A DNA stretch of 64,000 nt from Paenibacillus odorifer (GCF_000758725.1 NZ_CP009428.1:6448001-6512000); one strand, 5' to 3'. Shown: positions 25,267 through 35,019, counted from the first letter of the stretch. The notes: a model not told the origin generated them from the sequence alone. Program-made: numbers and translations.

Positions 25267-27132
25267 GTGTCATCCTTTAACTTTAAACAGTGGATCGTTA
25301 AACCTTTTGTGTTTTTCACAATAATTTTTATTCTAAAAGCTTTCTTGGCATGGGGCGTAATCTTTGACGATATATTGCCCTGGAAATCATTATTAACTGA
25401 AATCCCCTTTGCTTGGGCGCTCTTCTGTATCATTGAACGTTTTGGTTCCAAGCGCAAGCTCGGATATTACATGACCGTAAATTTATTAGTGACAGCCATT
25501 TTCTTCGCAGCCATTATGTATTTTAAATATTATGGTGTTATTGTGACTTACCATGCAGCGGAGCAGGTGAATCAAGTCACCGCCGTCAGCAACAGCGTAT
25601 TCTCACTAATGGATCCATACTACCTGCTGATTTTTACAGACATCATTATTCTCGGAGTTTATTTCTTCTTTAATAAAAAAGGCCGGGTCTATAAGAAAGA
25701 GAATATCAACCGCCGCCGTGGCGGAAAACTTAAGTACAGCGTTCTGTTTGCAGTCTCACTTGCTTTATGCCTGTTCAACATCTTGCCTAATAAGGCCAGC
25801 ATGAACGAAATTAAGAAAGCCCAGGAAATGGGAATTCTTAATTATGAAGCCTATACGATCTTCGCTAAAGAAGAGCCTGAGCTAGTCAATTCAAGTGACA
25901 TTACACAAGATGCCATCAATAAATTGAAGGGGATTAATACTACGGCTAGTTCTCCACTTCAAGGCATCGCGAAAGATAAGAACCTTATTATTATTCAAAT
26001 GGAATCTTTCCAGAATTTTTTGCTAGGACTTAAATTAGACGGTCAAGAAATTACACCGAACCTGAACAAGGTGATGAAGGACAGTCTTTACTTCCCTAAT
26101 TTTTATCAAATGGTTGGTCAAGGGAATACGTCGGATGCAGAGTTCGTAGTTAATACTTCCTTCTACATCCCTCCACGTGGAGCGGCAACGATGTCCTATG
26201 TAGATAAGGTACTGCCGAGTCTGCCACGTGTGCTTAAAGAAAATGGTTATCAGACTGCAACCTTCCACACCAATGTCGTAGAATTCTGGAACCGCGGCGA
26301 GCTGTATGACTCCCTGGGCTTCGATCATTATTATGATCGCAAATTTTTTGGTGAAGATGATGTCTTTTTCTTTGGCGCTTCTGATGATACGCTCTACAGT
26401 AAGACAGCCGACAAACTAAAAGAAATGGACCAACAGGAGCAGCCTTTTTACGCTCAAGTCATTTCAATGTCAGCGCATCACCCTTTTACTATTCCGGAAG
26501 AAAAATACCGTATGGAGCTGCCAGAGCGTTATGAAGGTACTTTTGTTGGTGACTATATCCGTTCCCAGAACTATGCGGATGATGCTTTTGGACATTTTGT
26601 AGAAGAGCTTAAAGCGAAAGGTGTCTGGGACAATAGTGTAATCATGATTTATGGAGATCATATGGGATTGCCGATTTATTCCCTCGATCATGATGATAAA
26701 GAATTGATGACTGAAATCTATGGTCATGAATACAGTTATGCGGATATGATGAACATCCCTCTGCTTATTCATGCAGGTGATGGCGTAGCGCCGCAGACCA
26801 TTGATGAAGTAGGCGGAGAAGTGGATATCATGCCAACCGCTGCAAGTCTGCTTGGGATTTCATTAGAGAATAACGTATATTTTGGTCAAGATCTACTCAG
26901 TCAGACTTATAATTTGCTGCCAGAACGATATTATTTACCTTCTGGTTCATTCATTGCCAGCTCAGGATTGCTTATTCCTGGTAACAGCTTTGAAGACAAC
27001 ACTCAGTACTCTATTTATAACGATGGAACAACACCAAGTGCCACTGAGGACGAATATAACCGTGCCTTGAGGCTTTTACAGCTTTCCCACAGCTATATCA
27101 CTCAGTTGCCCGACAAACAACCTAAACAATAA
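25267..27132 (+). CDS. Lipoteichoic acid synthase-family sulfatase
   Basis: A 621-residue membrane phosphoglycerol transferase that would polymerise glycerolphosphate on the outer membrane face. Five N-terminal membrane segments (residues about 10-170) precede an extracellular sulfatase fold. Its catalytic Thr is in GNTSDAEF (Thr288) and metal ligands are in IQMESFQ (Glu246) and YGDHMGL, all as in LtaS. Bacilli usually have several paralogues (LtaS, YfnI, YqgS, YvgJ); which one this is cannot be decided. GTG start with AGAAGG 7 nt upstream. Single gene with its own promoter and terminator. Confidence 0.92.
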   Translation: MSSFNFKQWIVKPFVFFTIIFILKAFLAWGVIFDDILPWKSLLTEIPFAWALFCIIERFGSKRKLGYYMTVNLLVTAIFFAAIMYFKYYGVIVTYHAAEQVNQVTAVSNSVFSLMDPYYLLIFTDIIILGVYFFFNKKGRVYKKENINRRRGGKLKYSVLFAVSLALCLFNILPNKASMNEIKKAQEMGILNYEAYTIFAKEEPELVNSSDITQDAINKLKGINTTASSPLQGIAKDKNLIIIQMESFQNFLLGLKLDGQEITPNLNKVMKDSLYFPNFYQMVGQGNTSDAEFVVNTSFYIPPRGAATMSYVDKVLPSLPRVLKENGYQTATFHTNVVEFWNRGELYDSLGFDHYYDRKFFGEDDVFFFGASDDTLYSKTADKLKEMDQQEQPFYAQVISMSAHHPFTIPEEKYRMELPERYEGTFVGDYIRSQNYADDAFGHFVEELKAKGVWDNSVIMIYGDHMGLPIYSLDHDDKELMTEIYGHEYSYADMMNIPLLIHAGDGVAPQTIDEVGGEVDIMPTAASLLGISLENNVYFGQDLLSQTYNLLPERYYLPSGSFIASSGLLIPGNSFEDNTQYSIYNDGTTPSATEDEYNRALRLLQLSHSYITQLPDKQPKQ

Positions 27133-27162
27133 ATTACAGGGCGTAGGCAACCAACGAACAAA

Positions 27163-27217
27163 AACAGCAGAGCAGCGATTCCCCAATAATGGAGAACCGC
27201 TGCTCTGCTGTTTTTTA
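27163..27217. terminator. Bidirectional terminator between LTA synthase gene and marR
   Basis: AACAGCAGAGCAGCG (27163-27177) and its perfect complement at 27198-27212, followed by T6. It closely resembles the terminator at 34973-35019, including flanking GGCAACCA and AACAAAAA tracts. Confidence 0.85.
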
Positions 27218-27246
27218 TAAAGATATCCATTCCGAAGCTTAGCTGA

Positions 27247-27678
27247 CTAACGCTCCTGATCCTCGATCATACGGTAATACTCTGCAAAGTTGCGTAGTTC
27301 TTCGGGCTTCAGTATGGACAAATGCTCCGCCAGCAGTTCTTTGGACCGGAAATGTCCTTCTTCCAGCACCTGCTGACCCTTCTCGGTGATCGTTACTACA
27401 ACCGCTCTCCGATCCTTCCCATCCGGCTCACGCTTGATATAACCCAGCACCTCCAAACGGTCCAGCATCACCGTCACTGCACTGGATTTGACCTCCATAC
27501 TTTCTGCCAGCTGTACCACCCGCGACTTCTTTTCTTTCGCTATCATATTTAACAGACCCATCTGAGGCACCGTAAGTCCGAGTTCTTTGTGCAAAGACAT
27601 TTGAGACATAATCTTACGCTGTACTCTCCACATGGATAGTCCCAGACGATCAATTAACGGATCTATTTGATGTGGCAT
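27247..27678 (-). CDS. MarR-family transcriptional regulator
   Basis: A 143-residue winged-helix regulator. The DNA-binding region reads VVQLAESMEVKSSAVTVMLDRL, followed by the wing DGKDRRAVVVTITEKGQQ. It is convergent with the LTA synthase gene and divergent from a chemoreceptor; no drug pump or enzyme is adjacent, so its target is not obvious. A perfect 11-bp-arm dyad about 60-90 bp upstream of its start is a likely self-binding site. Confidence 0.87.
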   Translation of the reverse strand: MPHQIDPLIDRLGLSMWRVQRKIMSQMSLHKELGLTVPQMGLLNMIAKEKKSRVVQLAESMEVKSSAVTVMLDRLEVLGYIKREPDGKDRRAVVVTITEKGQQVLEEGHFRSKELLAEHLSILKPEELRNFAEYYRMIEDQER

Positions 27679-27737
27679 ATTTGTTCAACCCCAATCCGTT
27701 TTTAATAACTCAAGCGTACCACTAGAACTGGTAATGA

Positions 27738-27767
27738 TTCAATGGTTTTGTCTACTAAACCATTGAA
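27738..27767. promoter_or_regulatory. Perfect inverted repeat upstream of marR
   Basis: TTCAATGGTTT (27738-27748) and AAACCATTGAA (27757-27767) are perfect 11-bp arms separated by 8 bp. It lies in the marR/chemoreceptor spacer and could serve either gene. Confidence 0.6.
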
Positions 27768-27833
27768 AGCATGCTGGAAAGCGCAAACTTCCACGAATCT
27801 CCAATTTCCGACACAGAAATACTATATTCCATG

Positions 27834-27861
27834 TAAGGTTATGAGCATATCAATGCGATAT
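27834..27861 (+). promoter_or_regulatory. Possible sigma-D promoter of the chemoreceptor gene
   Basis: TAAG (27834-27837), a 16-bp gap, then TGCGATAT (27854-27861) approximates the sigma-D consensus TAAA-N15-GCCGATAT used for motility genes. The match is partial. Confidence 0.35.
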
Positions 27862-27921
27862 AATCGTAGAGGTGAGAGCTATTATCACTGAGAACATAAT
27901 TTGTCAAGGTTGGTGCGAAGA

Positions 27922-29619
27922 ATGAAATTAGCAACTAAATTAACTTGGATGATGTTCATCGTCTTACTTCTTGTAGGATCATCCATCGGGTTCTTCGGAT
28001 ACCGTACAGCTTATAAGCAAGTAGACGAAGCCGCAGGTATCGAATTGGTAGGATGCGCTAATATTACAACCGGCCTGATTGACCCCGCAGATATTTCCGC
28101 ATTGTTGGCAGGCGATCAAAGTAAACTGGAGGCTGTAGAGGATCGAATCGGTTGGATTGTGGCACATAAGGCTATTTTTAAAGAGGCATTCATCTTATCC
28201 TTAGACGGAAAAGTACTTGCCGCAGATTCAAGCTTCCAGGCTAGAGGTTATAAAGCAGGCGATACTTTTTATTTTTCAGATGAAGATAAGCAAATGATTA
28301 CTGAGCATAAGCATTCCTCCTACTCCAAGGTTTATACATACGAAGGTACCTCACTTAAGACAGGTTACGGCCCCATCTATCAGGATCATGATCCATCCAA
28401 ACCTATAGTTGCGCTGATGGCCATTAATTTCGATGGCTCCATAATTCAAGAAAGAACCCAAGATATCATAGTTCAGCCCTTTATTATCGGAGCTTCCATT
28501 CTGGTTATAGCTATCGTAGCAGCTTATCTGTTAATCCGCCGAATGATAAGTCCGTTAACGAAGCTGTCTAAAGGGGTCAATCTTGTTGCACAAGGCGACC
28601 TTACTCATAATCCTATTTTATTCAACAGCAAGGATGAGATTGGTACATTAGCCCGTAATTTTAATGACATGACCCAAAGCCTGCGCTTGCTTATTACCGA
28701 GGTCAATGAGACTTCCATGCAGGTAGCTTCCTCGTCCGAAGAGCTCTCTGCCAGTGCACAGGAAACCAACCGGGCCGGTGAGTACAGCGTCAATGTTACA
28801 ATTGAGCTTGCGGATAGCGCGAATTCACAGCTGCAGAATATGGAGGGCGAATATAAGTCTGTACAAGACCTGTCTCGCTTCATCACAGAGATTGCAGGCA
28901 ATGCAGATAACGCGATGAATAATGCGGTCAGCAACGCTAATAAAGCCCGTACAGGCCGTGAAGCAATGGATTCCACCACACAGCAGATGAGAGTCGTAAG
29001 TGACAGCATTACCGACCTAGCAATCATTATTGAAACCTTGGGTGGTTATTCCAAAGAAATCGAAAATATCGTGGGTACTATTGCCAGCATCGCAGAGGAA
29101 ACCAATCTCCTGTCCCTAAATGCAGCGATTGAAGCCGCAAGAGCTGGAGAAGAAGGAAGAGGGTTTGCGGTCGTTGCCCATTCCGTGCGTAAGCTTGCTG
29201 AGCGCTCAGCCCATTCCGCTGCGCAAATTGGCCAGCTGGTAAACATCATCGTGAATCAGATGGATCAGGCAGGAGAAACAATGAAACGCTCTACAGAAGA
29301 GATGGAGCACGGCAGAGAAATGATTGCCACGGCAGGCCAGTCCTTCTCGGAGATAGAAATGTCTGTCTCGGGAATGGCCTCACAAAGTCAGCAGATCTCC
29401 GGAACAGTTCGACAGCTTTCGCTAATTTCCGACCGTCTCGTTACAACCCTTCAGAACATCGTAAATGTCGCTAATCAGACAGCCAGCAGTGCAGAGACAT
29501 TATCCGCTTCCTCAGAAGAACAGCTTGCCGCAATGGAAGAAGTTGAGTCTGCAGCAGCTTTCCTGTCCTCACTAGCTGAGAAGCTGCAAATTCTGATTGA
29601 ACGATTTAAGGTTTCTTAA
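27922..29619 (+). CDS. Methyl-accepting chemotaxis protein
   Basis: A complete chemoreceptor of about 565 residues. TM1 is near residues 7-28, an extracellular sensing domain of about 150 residues follows (with FYFSDEDKQMITEHKHSSYS), TM2 is near 190-205, then HAMP, then the signalling hairpin with ETNLLSLNAAIEAARAGEEG. The TTG at 27901 would add seven residues but has no ribosome site. ATG 27922 has only AAGG at 12 nt, so the start is uncertain. It is a lone gene, and the ligand is unknown. Confidence 0.9.
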   Translation: MKLATKLTWMMFIVLLLVGSSIGFFGYRTAYKQVDEAAGIELVGCANITTGLIDPADISALLAGDQSKLEAVEDRIGWIVAHKAIFKEAFILSLDGKVLAADSSFQARGYKAGDTFYFSDEDKQMITEHKHSSYSKVYTYEGTSLKTGYGPIYQDHDPSKPIVALMAINFDGSIIQERTQDIIVQPFIIGASILVIAIVAAYLLIRRMISPLTKLSKGVNLVAQGDLTHNPILFNSKDEIGTLARNFNDMTQSLRLLITEVNETSMQVASSSEELSASAQETNRAGEYSVNVTIELADSANSQLQNMEGEYKSVQDLSRFITEIAGNADNAMNNAVSNANKARTGREAMDSTTQQMRVVSDSITDLAIIIETLGGYSKEIENIVGTIASIAEETNLLSLNAAIEAARAGEEGRGFAVVAHSVRKLAERSAHSAAQIGQLVNIIVNQMDQAGETMKRSTEEMEHGREMIATAGQSFSEIEMSVSGMASQSQQISGTVRQLSLISDRLVTTLQNIVNVANQTASSAETLSASSEEQLAAMEEVESAAAFLSSLAEKLQILIERFKVS

Positions 29620-29623
29620 TAGC

Positions 29624-29676
29624 AAAGGGGCTAGCATCCAAGCAGAGATATTCTGCTTAGACGCTAGCCCTTTATT
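29624..29676. terminator. Terminator between the chemoreceptor and GGDEF-EAL genes
   Basis: AAAGGGGCTAGC (29624-29635) pairs with GCTAGCCCTTT (29663-29673), with an inner AGCAG/CTGCT stem. It serves the two convergent genes. Confidence 0.75.
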
Positions 29677-29696
29677 CTATGTATTGAGATCATCTG

Positions 29697-31712
29697 CTAC
29701 GATACTGCTGTATTCGCTATAAACCACTGGCCCAGCTCATGCACCGGCATTGGCCGCCCATAATAATAACCCTGCATCACTCTGCAGCCTAAGGATTGCA
29801 GCAGCTCAATCTGCTCTGGTGTCTCCACACCTTCCGCCACGACCTCCATATTAAGATTGGTGGCAATCGCAATGATATTACTGATAATGGCTTTCTTGGA
29901 ATGCATCTTGCTCTTACGAATAAATACCTGATCAATTTTGAGTGTGTTGACTGGAATCTCATCTAAATTACCAAGGGACGAAAAGCCTGTCCCAAAGTCA
30001 TCCAGTGATACCCTTACCCCAAGTGCCCGAAGTCTGGATAGCTGCGCAACCGTCTCTTCCATGTTATTCATCGCAATGGACTCTGTAATCTCCAGTTCAA
30101 GGAAATGTGGTTCTAGGCCTGAACGTGTGAGTGCTTCTTCTACAACATCGTATAAGCCCCCACCCTCAAACATCCGCGCTGACATATTAATAGAGACTGC
30201 GACATTTGCTATCTCTTCCTTATGCCAAAGCATGTTCTGGCTGCATACATCATGCAGCATCCAATAGGTAATGGGGACAATTAGTCCCGTTTCCTCTGCG
30301 ATGGGAATGAATTCCGCGGGAGAAATTATCCCATGTTCAGGGTGCCGCCAACGCAGCAGTGCTTCAAGACCCACGGTAACGTTCATATACGAATCCCATT
30401 TCGGCTGGTAAACAACCATAAACTCGGAGCGTGCCAGCGCTTTACGAAGATCCTTCTCCAGCGACATCCGTCTCAGCTGATGGCGGTTCATCTCCTGATC
30501 GAACACACTGAATTTATTCTTACCCGAATCCTTAGAGGTATAAAGAGCTGTATCGGCTGCCTTCATTAACGCTGAGCGGTCAGTTCCATGCATAGGGGTC
30601 ATACTGATCCCCACACTTGCAGTAACATATAGCTCATTACCTTGAATACTGTAGTATTTCTTAAGCTCATATAAAATGTGCTCTGCTTCCTCTTGCGCAT
30701 CCTCCACAGTACAATCTGGAAGAGCGATCAGGAATTCATCTCCGCCCAAACGAAAGACCTTGCCTTTACTTCCTACAGATCGTCTTAATCTTATAGCGAC
30801 CTCTCGCAGTAACAAGTCCCCTATATCATGTCCAAGCGTATCATTAATCGACTTAAACCGATCCAGATCCACAAAAAATACGGCACCGGATCTACTCCCG
30901 AAAAATTCATCTTTAAAATAACGTACCAGGCCATGCCTGTTCGGAAGATCAGTTAGTGGATCATAATAAGCCATCCGTTCCAGCACATGCCGGTCCAGAA
31001 ATACAGCACCACCAGAAATCGCAAGCATAAATAGCGTTACCAAGGATACTCCCATTAAGAGAATAACATCAGTCTCCATAAAAAAAGTTGTATTGCCTAA
31101 CAGACCGTTATATTCAAAATGAGTCGCCCTTACACTCGTATAATGCAATCCAGTTACCGAAAATCCGATAAAGAGAGCAGAGTATAACTTCCAGCGGTTA
31201 AAACCCACATAGTCTTTAAACTTGTGAAATAGAAATAATCCGATAAAAGACGAGAGCATAACGAGGATTACAGCACATGTCTGAGTCCATATCTCATAAT
31301 GGATCTCCGCTGCGATCTTCATGGAGGACATCCCGATATAATGCATAGCAGAGATCCCGCTGCCCAGTAGAACACCACTAACTATTAAACAACTTTTTCT
31401 TAAACGTGGCACAAACGTAATCCGGAATGCCGAATAGCAGCACAATACACCAACCAATAACGATAATACAGCCCTGCCTGGATAATAATTCACGCTAAAA
31501 GGAAAACGGCTCGCCATAATCCCTACATAATGTATCGACCATATGCCACTGCCGAGTACACATGCCCCCGATATTAACCATAAGCGACGAACTTTCCCAA
31601 ACGAGCGAGGGACTTGCGAGATCAGATTCAGCGCGGAATAAGCTGCAGTCGCCGCTAGCGCAAATGATAGTAAAACAATCCAAACGTTATAGTGGATTCC
31701 CATTTTATCCAT
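29697..31712 (-). CDS. MHYT-GGDEF-EAL cyclic-di-GMP protein
   Basis: A 671-residue membrane-bound cyclic-di-GMP enzyme, of the layout of Bacillus YkoW/DgcW. Residues 1-235 form the seven-helix MHYT sensor, with HY pairs at 61-62, 124-125 and 190-191 (SIHYVGI, AMHYIGM, GLHYTSV) that may bind copper or a gas. The cyclase motif GGDEF is intact at 323-327. The phosphodiesterase motif EAL is at 450-452, with DDFGTG at 581-586, so both activities are possible. Single gene, convergent with a chemoreceptor gene; a role in motile-to-sessile control is inference. Confidence 0.93.
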   Translation of the reverse strand: MDKMGIHYNVWIVLLSFALAATAAYSALNLISQVPRSFGKVRRLWLISGACVLGSGIWSIHYVGIMASRFPFSVNYYPGRAVLSLLVGVLCCYSAFRITFVPRLRKSCLIVSGVLLGSGISAMHYIGMSSMKIAAEIHYEIWTQTCAVILVMLSSFIGLFLFHKFKDYVGFNRWKLYSALFIGFSVTGLHYTSVRATHFEYNGLLGNTTFFMETDVILLMGVSLVTLFMLAISGGAVFLDRHVLERMAYYDPLTDLPNRHGLVRYFKDEFFGSRSGAVFFVDLDRFKSINDTLGHDIGDLLLREVAIRLRRSVGSKGKVFRLGGDEFLIALPDCTVEDAQEEAEHILYELKKYYSIQGNELYVTASVGISMTPMHGTDRSALMKAADTALYTSKDSGKNKFSVFDQEMNRHQLRRMSLEKDLRKALARSEFMVVYQPKWDSYMNVTVGLEALLRWRHPEHGIISPAEFIPIAEETGLIVPITYWMLHDVCSQNMLWHKEEIANVAVSINMSARMFEGGGLYDVVEEALTRSGLEPHFLELEITESIAMNNMEETVAQLSRLRALGVRVSLDDFGTGFSSLGNLDEIPVNTLKIDQVFIRKSKMHSKKAIISNIIAIATNLNMEVVAEGVETPEQIELLQSLGCRVMQGYYYGRPMPVHELGQWFIANTAVS

Positions 31713-31945
31713 TAGTTAACCTCTTCACCGGTTTTGAATACCGTAATCGCTGCAGCGTATTTCTCAAGTAAAAAATCAGTACACGAATATCAGATAAATG
31801 GAAGAGTGCGTAAAGATTATAGGTTATCCCTGAAAAGCAACTTTAGATGTATTCTACCTTGTATTCAGCCGATTGTCTAAGAAAATACTGGAATTTATAC
31901 CCTTTTTTTATGTCGGCAAAAAATGTCCATATTTGACGCATTCAC

Positions 31946-33604
31946 TCACCCCGGAAAGTTGGATATGTGACCTGTGGTTGATGGGGTTTTGGGGAAGGTC
32001 TTTCGCCATAACCATTGATTCAAAACTACCAGAACTAACAGATAGATGTAAATTCCTCCGGTAAATAAAGTGAAGACATAGTGAATACCCGCCATCCCCA
32101 TCAGCAAAAACATAAGCATGAAGGCGACTCCAGTGTAATCCTTTTGTTTGGCTGCCTCATAACGCTCTGAAAAAGGTAAGCTCCGCGGATAAACACGAAA
32201 GCAGATGACTGAGAAAATCAGCATGGCGAATAATACCACTACTAAATCAGGTACAATGTGCACACCGAACAACAGAATGAACAATACCGCATCTACAGCA
32301 AATAAAGGTAAGACTAGCCGCAGCAGCGCCGCCTTAAGCATCCCACGGTAAATAGGCGTGCTATCGGGTAAAGGAATCAGCCTATAAATCCAAGCTCCTT
32401 TATAACTTGTAGAGTAGCGTAGCATCTGTATTACAGTCTGCATTAACATCGTGCAGAAATAGATTAACAAGTACACTTTTGAACCTTTAAGGGAACCATC
32501 ATAACTATTCTGTAATATACCAAATATAAAAATAAACGGGAATGCGATAGAAAAGCCAAGTGCAGGATAGACCTTCAGCTTAAAATCGCGCTCATTCTTC
32601 ATCATGGACCAAGTAAACCGAAAGAAAATTCCCTCTGCCGGTTCCTTACATACTCTGCGAGAGAGCCACTCTGCGATCTGGCCCTTGTCTTTTCCACCGG
32701 AGCCTTGCTCTGCCAGCTTTTGCAAATTCCGCTCAAACTGTGGCATCAGCTTAATATAAGCTACGATCAGTACAAGTGGGGTTATCAAAGCCAGCAATGA
32801 GAGAATGAAGTAATAGGGTTCTCTCGCTCCACCAAGCAACAGTTCAAACGGAGCCGCGAACCAAACCGGAAAAATAAAGTACTGCCACCAAGCAGGATGA
32901 TAAGCAGCACCAAGCTCAGTGAGGTTGAACAACCTGGAGATGAATTGATAGCCCACCATTATTCCGATCGTTAGAAGGATTTGCGTATAATTTATAATAT
33001 CCTTGAGCTTCTCCCCATCAAAAAACCGCATGATCATCAGGTAGAGCAGTGCAGTTATTACGAGGATAAAACAGTCTAACAAGACAATTGTCACCGCATA
33101 CATCAGAAAAAAAGCGATCCCCTGCTTAAATAGGCTAAATACCAAAGATGGACCAGTGATCGACAATGTAACTGTCCCTAAGTAGAGAAGAACGTGGATA
33201 CTTTTGGCCATATTTAAGGTGGTTCGGTTGACGGGTTTGGAAAAAAGAATATTTTTATCACGTAAATCAAGCATTACTGAAGAAAAATCAGAGATCAGGG
33301 TTGTGGAGACAAAAAACATAATGATCCCAAAGGTTAAGCTCATTTGCAGCATATAGTGATCATTGGATAGCGTTAGCGGAATTAATATTAAACCAAACAG
33401 TAAGTAAATCCACTGCAATCGCAAAGGCGAACCTTCTTTAACGTTCTCCTTTTTCTGCATACCTGCAAGCGCTGTAGGCGTTCTTCTTCCGTCCATGGTC
33501 AGTTTGATCTGCAGAATACTCCGCATGGTGTCATAATCGACTCCAAATCTTATAAATGCACCCCGCAGCTTATCCAACAGCCTCAGCACGAAGAAATCAG
33601 TCAT
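31946..33604 (-). CDS. ABC transporter permease, large multispan type
   Basis: A 552-residue integral membrane protein with about ten to twelve hydrophobic segments, the partner of the ATPase gene that overlaps it. ATG 33604 (MTDFFVLRLLDK) is chosen because AGAGG lies 9 nt upstream and the start overlaps the ATPase stop. The longer in-frame ORF to 33670 would lie inside the ATPase gene. The pair resembles YthP/YthQ and Ecs-type exporters in layout. The substrate is unknown. The 233 bp downstream hold no gene that I can see. Confidence 0.85.
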   Translation of the reverse strand: MTDFFVLRLLDKLRGAFIRFGVDYDTMRSILQIKLTMDGRRTPTALAGMQKKENVKEGSPLRLQWIYLLFGLILIPLTLSNDHYMLQMSLTFGIIMFFVSTTLISDFSSVMLDLRDKNILFSKPVNRTTLNMAKSIHVLLYLGTVTLSITGPSLVFSLFKQGIAFFLMYAVTIVLLDCFILVITALLYLMIMRFFDGEKLKDIINYTQILLTIGIMVGYQFISRLFNLTELGAAYHPAWWQYFIFPVWFAAPFELLLGGAREPYYFILSLLALITPLVLIVAYIKLMPQFERNLQKLAEQGSGGKDKGQIAEWLSRRVCKEPAEGIFFRFTWSMMKNERDFKLKVYPALGFSIAFPFIFIFGILQNSYDGSLKGSKVYLLIYFCTMLMQTVIQMLRYSTSYKGAWIYRLIPLPDSTPIYRGMLKAALLRLVLPLFAVDAVLFILLFGVHIVPDLVVVLFAMLIFSVICFRVYPRSLPFSERYEAAKQKDYTGVAFMLMFLLMGMAGIHYVFTLFTGGIYIYLLVLVVLNQWLWRKTFPKTPSTTGHISNFPG

Positions 33605-34403
33605 AAGAGGATACCTCTTGCTCTTGCATGACCGCAACAAATTCACCAGCGATATCACGGTATTTATCAAATCCGGTTAATTGATTGAAAATATCTTCAA
33701 GCGTCCCTTCGCGGCCTTTCTCCTTCAGCTCCGCAAAACTTCCGTCCGCCACAATATCCCCGCCATCAATCAAAATGATCCGGCTACTGATTTTCTCAAC
33801 CACATCCATGATATGTGAGGAGTAAAAAATGGTCTTCCCCCGTGCCGCCAGCGATGCAAAAATCTCCTTCACTATCATCACGCTATTAGCATCCAAACCA
33901 CTCAGCGGTTCATCCAGGAATAAAATATCGGGGTCATGCAGCATGCTGGAGATAAGCAGCACCTTTTGCTTCATCCCTTTTGAGAACGAAGAAATCCGCA
34001 TATCGTAAGACTTCTCCAAACCTAGCAGTGTGGTTAATTTTTTGGCCTTGTAGTCCGCCTCCGCACGACCTAGCCCATACAGCTCGCCAACAAAGGTTAG
34101 ATACTCTCTTGCAGTGAGGCTATCATATAATTCGGCTACCTCCGGCACATAACCTATACGTTTCTTGTAAGAAACATCTCCATCAGCAATATCCTTACCG
34201 AAAATCTCCACTTTACCGTTATATCCTTCTACCAAACCGAGCATAATCTTCACCGTTGTACTCTTACCTGCCCCGTTAGGGCCGATATAACCAATAATTT
34301 GTCCTCTATATACCTTAAGATCAATTCCCTTTAGCACCATTCGGTCTGTATAGTTCATCCATAAACCTGAAATCGCTATGACCGGATCGTCAGCTAAACC
34401 CAT
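33597..34403 (-). CDS. ABC transporter ATP-binding protein
   Basis: A 268-residue ATPase: Walker A GPNGAGKST near residues 38-46, signature FSKGMKQK near 139-146, Walker B ILFLDEPLSGLD near 160-171, switch His in SSHIMD. It couples ATP hydrolysis to the multispan permease encoded by the overlapping downstream gene. The single ATPase plus one large permease suggests an export or membrane-homeostasis function of the CcmA/YthP kind. Confidence 0.92.
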   Translation of the reverse strand: MGLADDPVIAISGLWMNYTDRMVLKGIDLKVYRGQIIGYIGPNGAGKSTTVKIMLGLVEGYNGKVEIFGKDIADGDVSYKKRIGYVPEVAELYDSLTAREYLTFVGELYGLGRAEADYKAKKLTTLLGLEKSYDMRISSFSKGMKQKVLLISSMLHDPDILFLDEPLSGLDANSVMIVKEIFASLAARGKTIFYSSHIMDVVEKISSRIILIDGGDIVADGSFAELKEKGREGTLEDIFNQLTGFDKYRDIAGEFVAVMQEQEVSSYD

Positions 34404-34528
34404 ATCTCAGTCCCCTTTCTAGTAACTAATCAATAATGTGAAATATTACTACTTTATGTAATTACAATAATTGTATCATTTAGTAGAATCCTCTTCCATG
34501 ATTTAGTCTGCTAATCTTATGTCTAGTT

Positions 34529-34553
34529 AAAAAAAGAGTGGCCATTAGGCCAC
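34529..34553 (-). terminator. Perfect hairpin plus U7 with no obvious gene
   Basis: GTGGCC-ATTA-GGCCAC followed on the minus strand by TCTTTTTTT. It lies 535 bp past the surface-protein stop, which has its own terminator, so the transcript it ends is unclear. Just upstream (34580-34625) is a structured GC-rich stretch with nested GCCA/TGGC pairs. Confidence 0.65.
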
Positions 34554-34643
34554 CCCCTAGAGATTTATAGCGAAAGGCAGCGCCACCGATGCCACGAAAT
34601 GGCTGTTGGCACCCCCTTTATTTTAGTAAACCGGGCTAAGATC

Positions 34644-34874
34644 AGAGTCCGTTTGGTGGGGTAGCATTTTTGCGTAAGAGAGCGAGCACGCTATCGGACA
34701 CAGCTGACCTTATACGCGGATTTTTACCACATTTGGAGTGCTAAAGGACCCCATAGTCGCTATCAGCATGAAAAACACCATAAACGCACCTTTTTCTAAG
34801 CGATAGCGTCGCTGGAGTCCGAAACTATGCCCCAAAGGCTGGAATGTGGAAAATAACGTCATCTGGGTCCGAAA
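34644..34874. repeat. Degenerate repeat block of about 50-bp period
   Basis: TCCGAAA occurs at 34818 and 34868, with an eroded match (CATGAAA) at 34768: steps of 50 bp. ACGTC/TCGCT-type segments before each keep the phase, and GAGTCCG recurs at 34645. Hairpin-like GCGATAGCG and CGCTATCGG pieces are mixed in. The spacer 34404-35087 has no credible gene. Confidence 0.45.
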
Positions 34875-34967
34875 GTCGCGCCGATAATGAATGAGCTGCT
34901 GAATCAAGCGGGCAAGAGGGCAAGCGTGCAAGCGGACAGGGCAAGGGCAACCAGCCAGCTAACAAAC

Positions 34968-35019
34968 AAAAAAACAGAGCGGCGATACTCCAATAAAAGA
35001 GGAATCGCTGCTCTGCTGT
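34968..35019 (-). terminator. Terminator of the SLH protein gene
   Basis: CAGAGCGGCGAT (34975-34986) pairs with ATCGCTGCTCTG (35004-35015), one G-U. The minus-strand transcript continues into T7. It is nearly identical to the terminator at 27163-27217. Confidence 0.75.

Noticed and set aside
34710..34931. 73-codon minus-strand frame in the 34.4-35.1 kb spacer
   Set aside because: No Shine-Dalgarno site, overlaps the ~50-bp repeat block, no recognisable domain.
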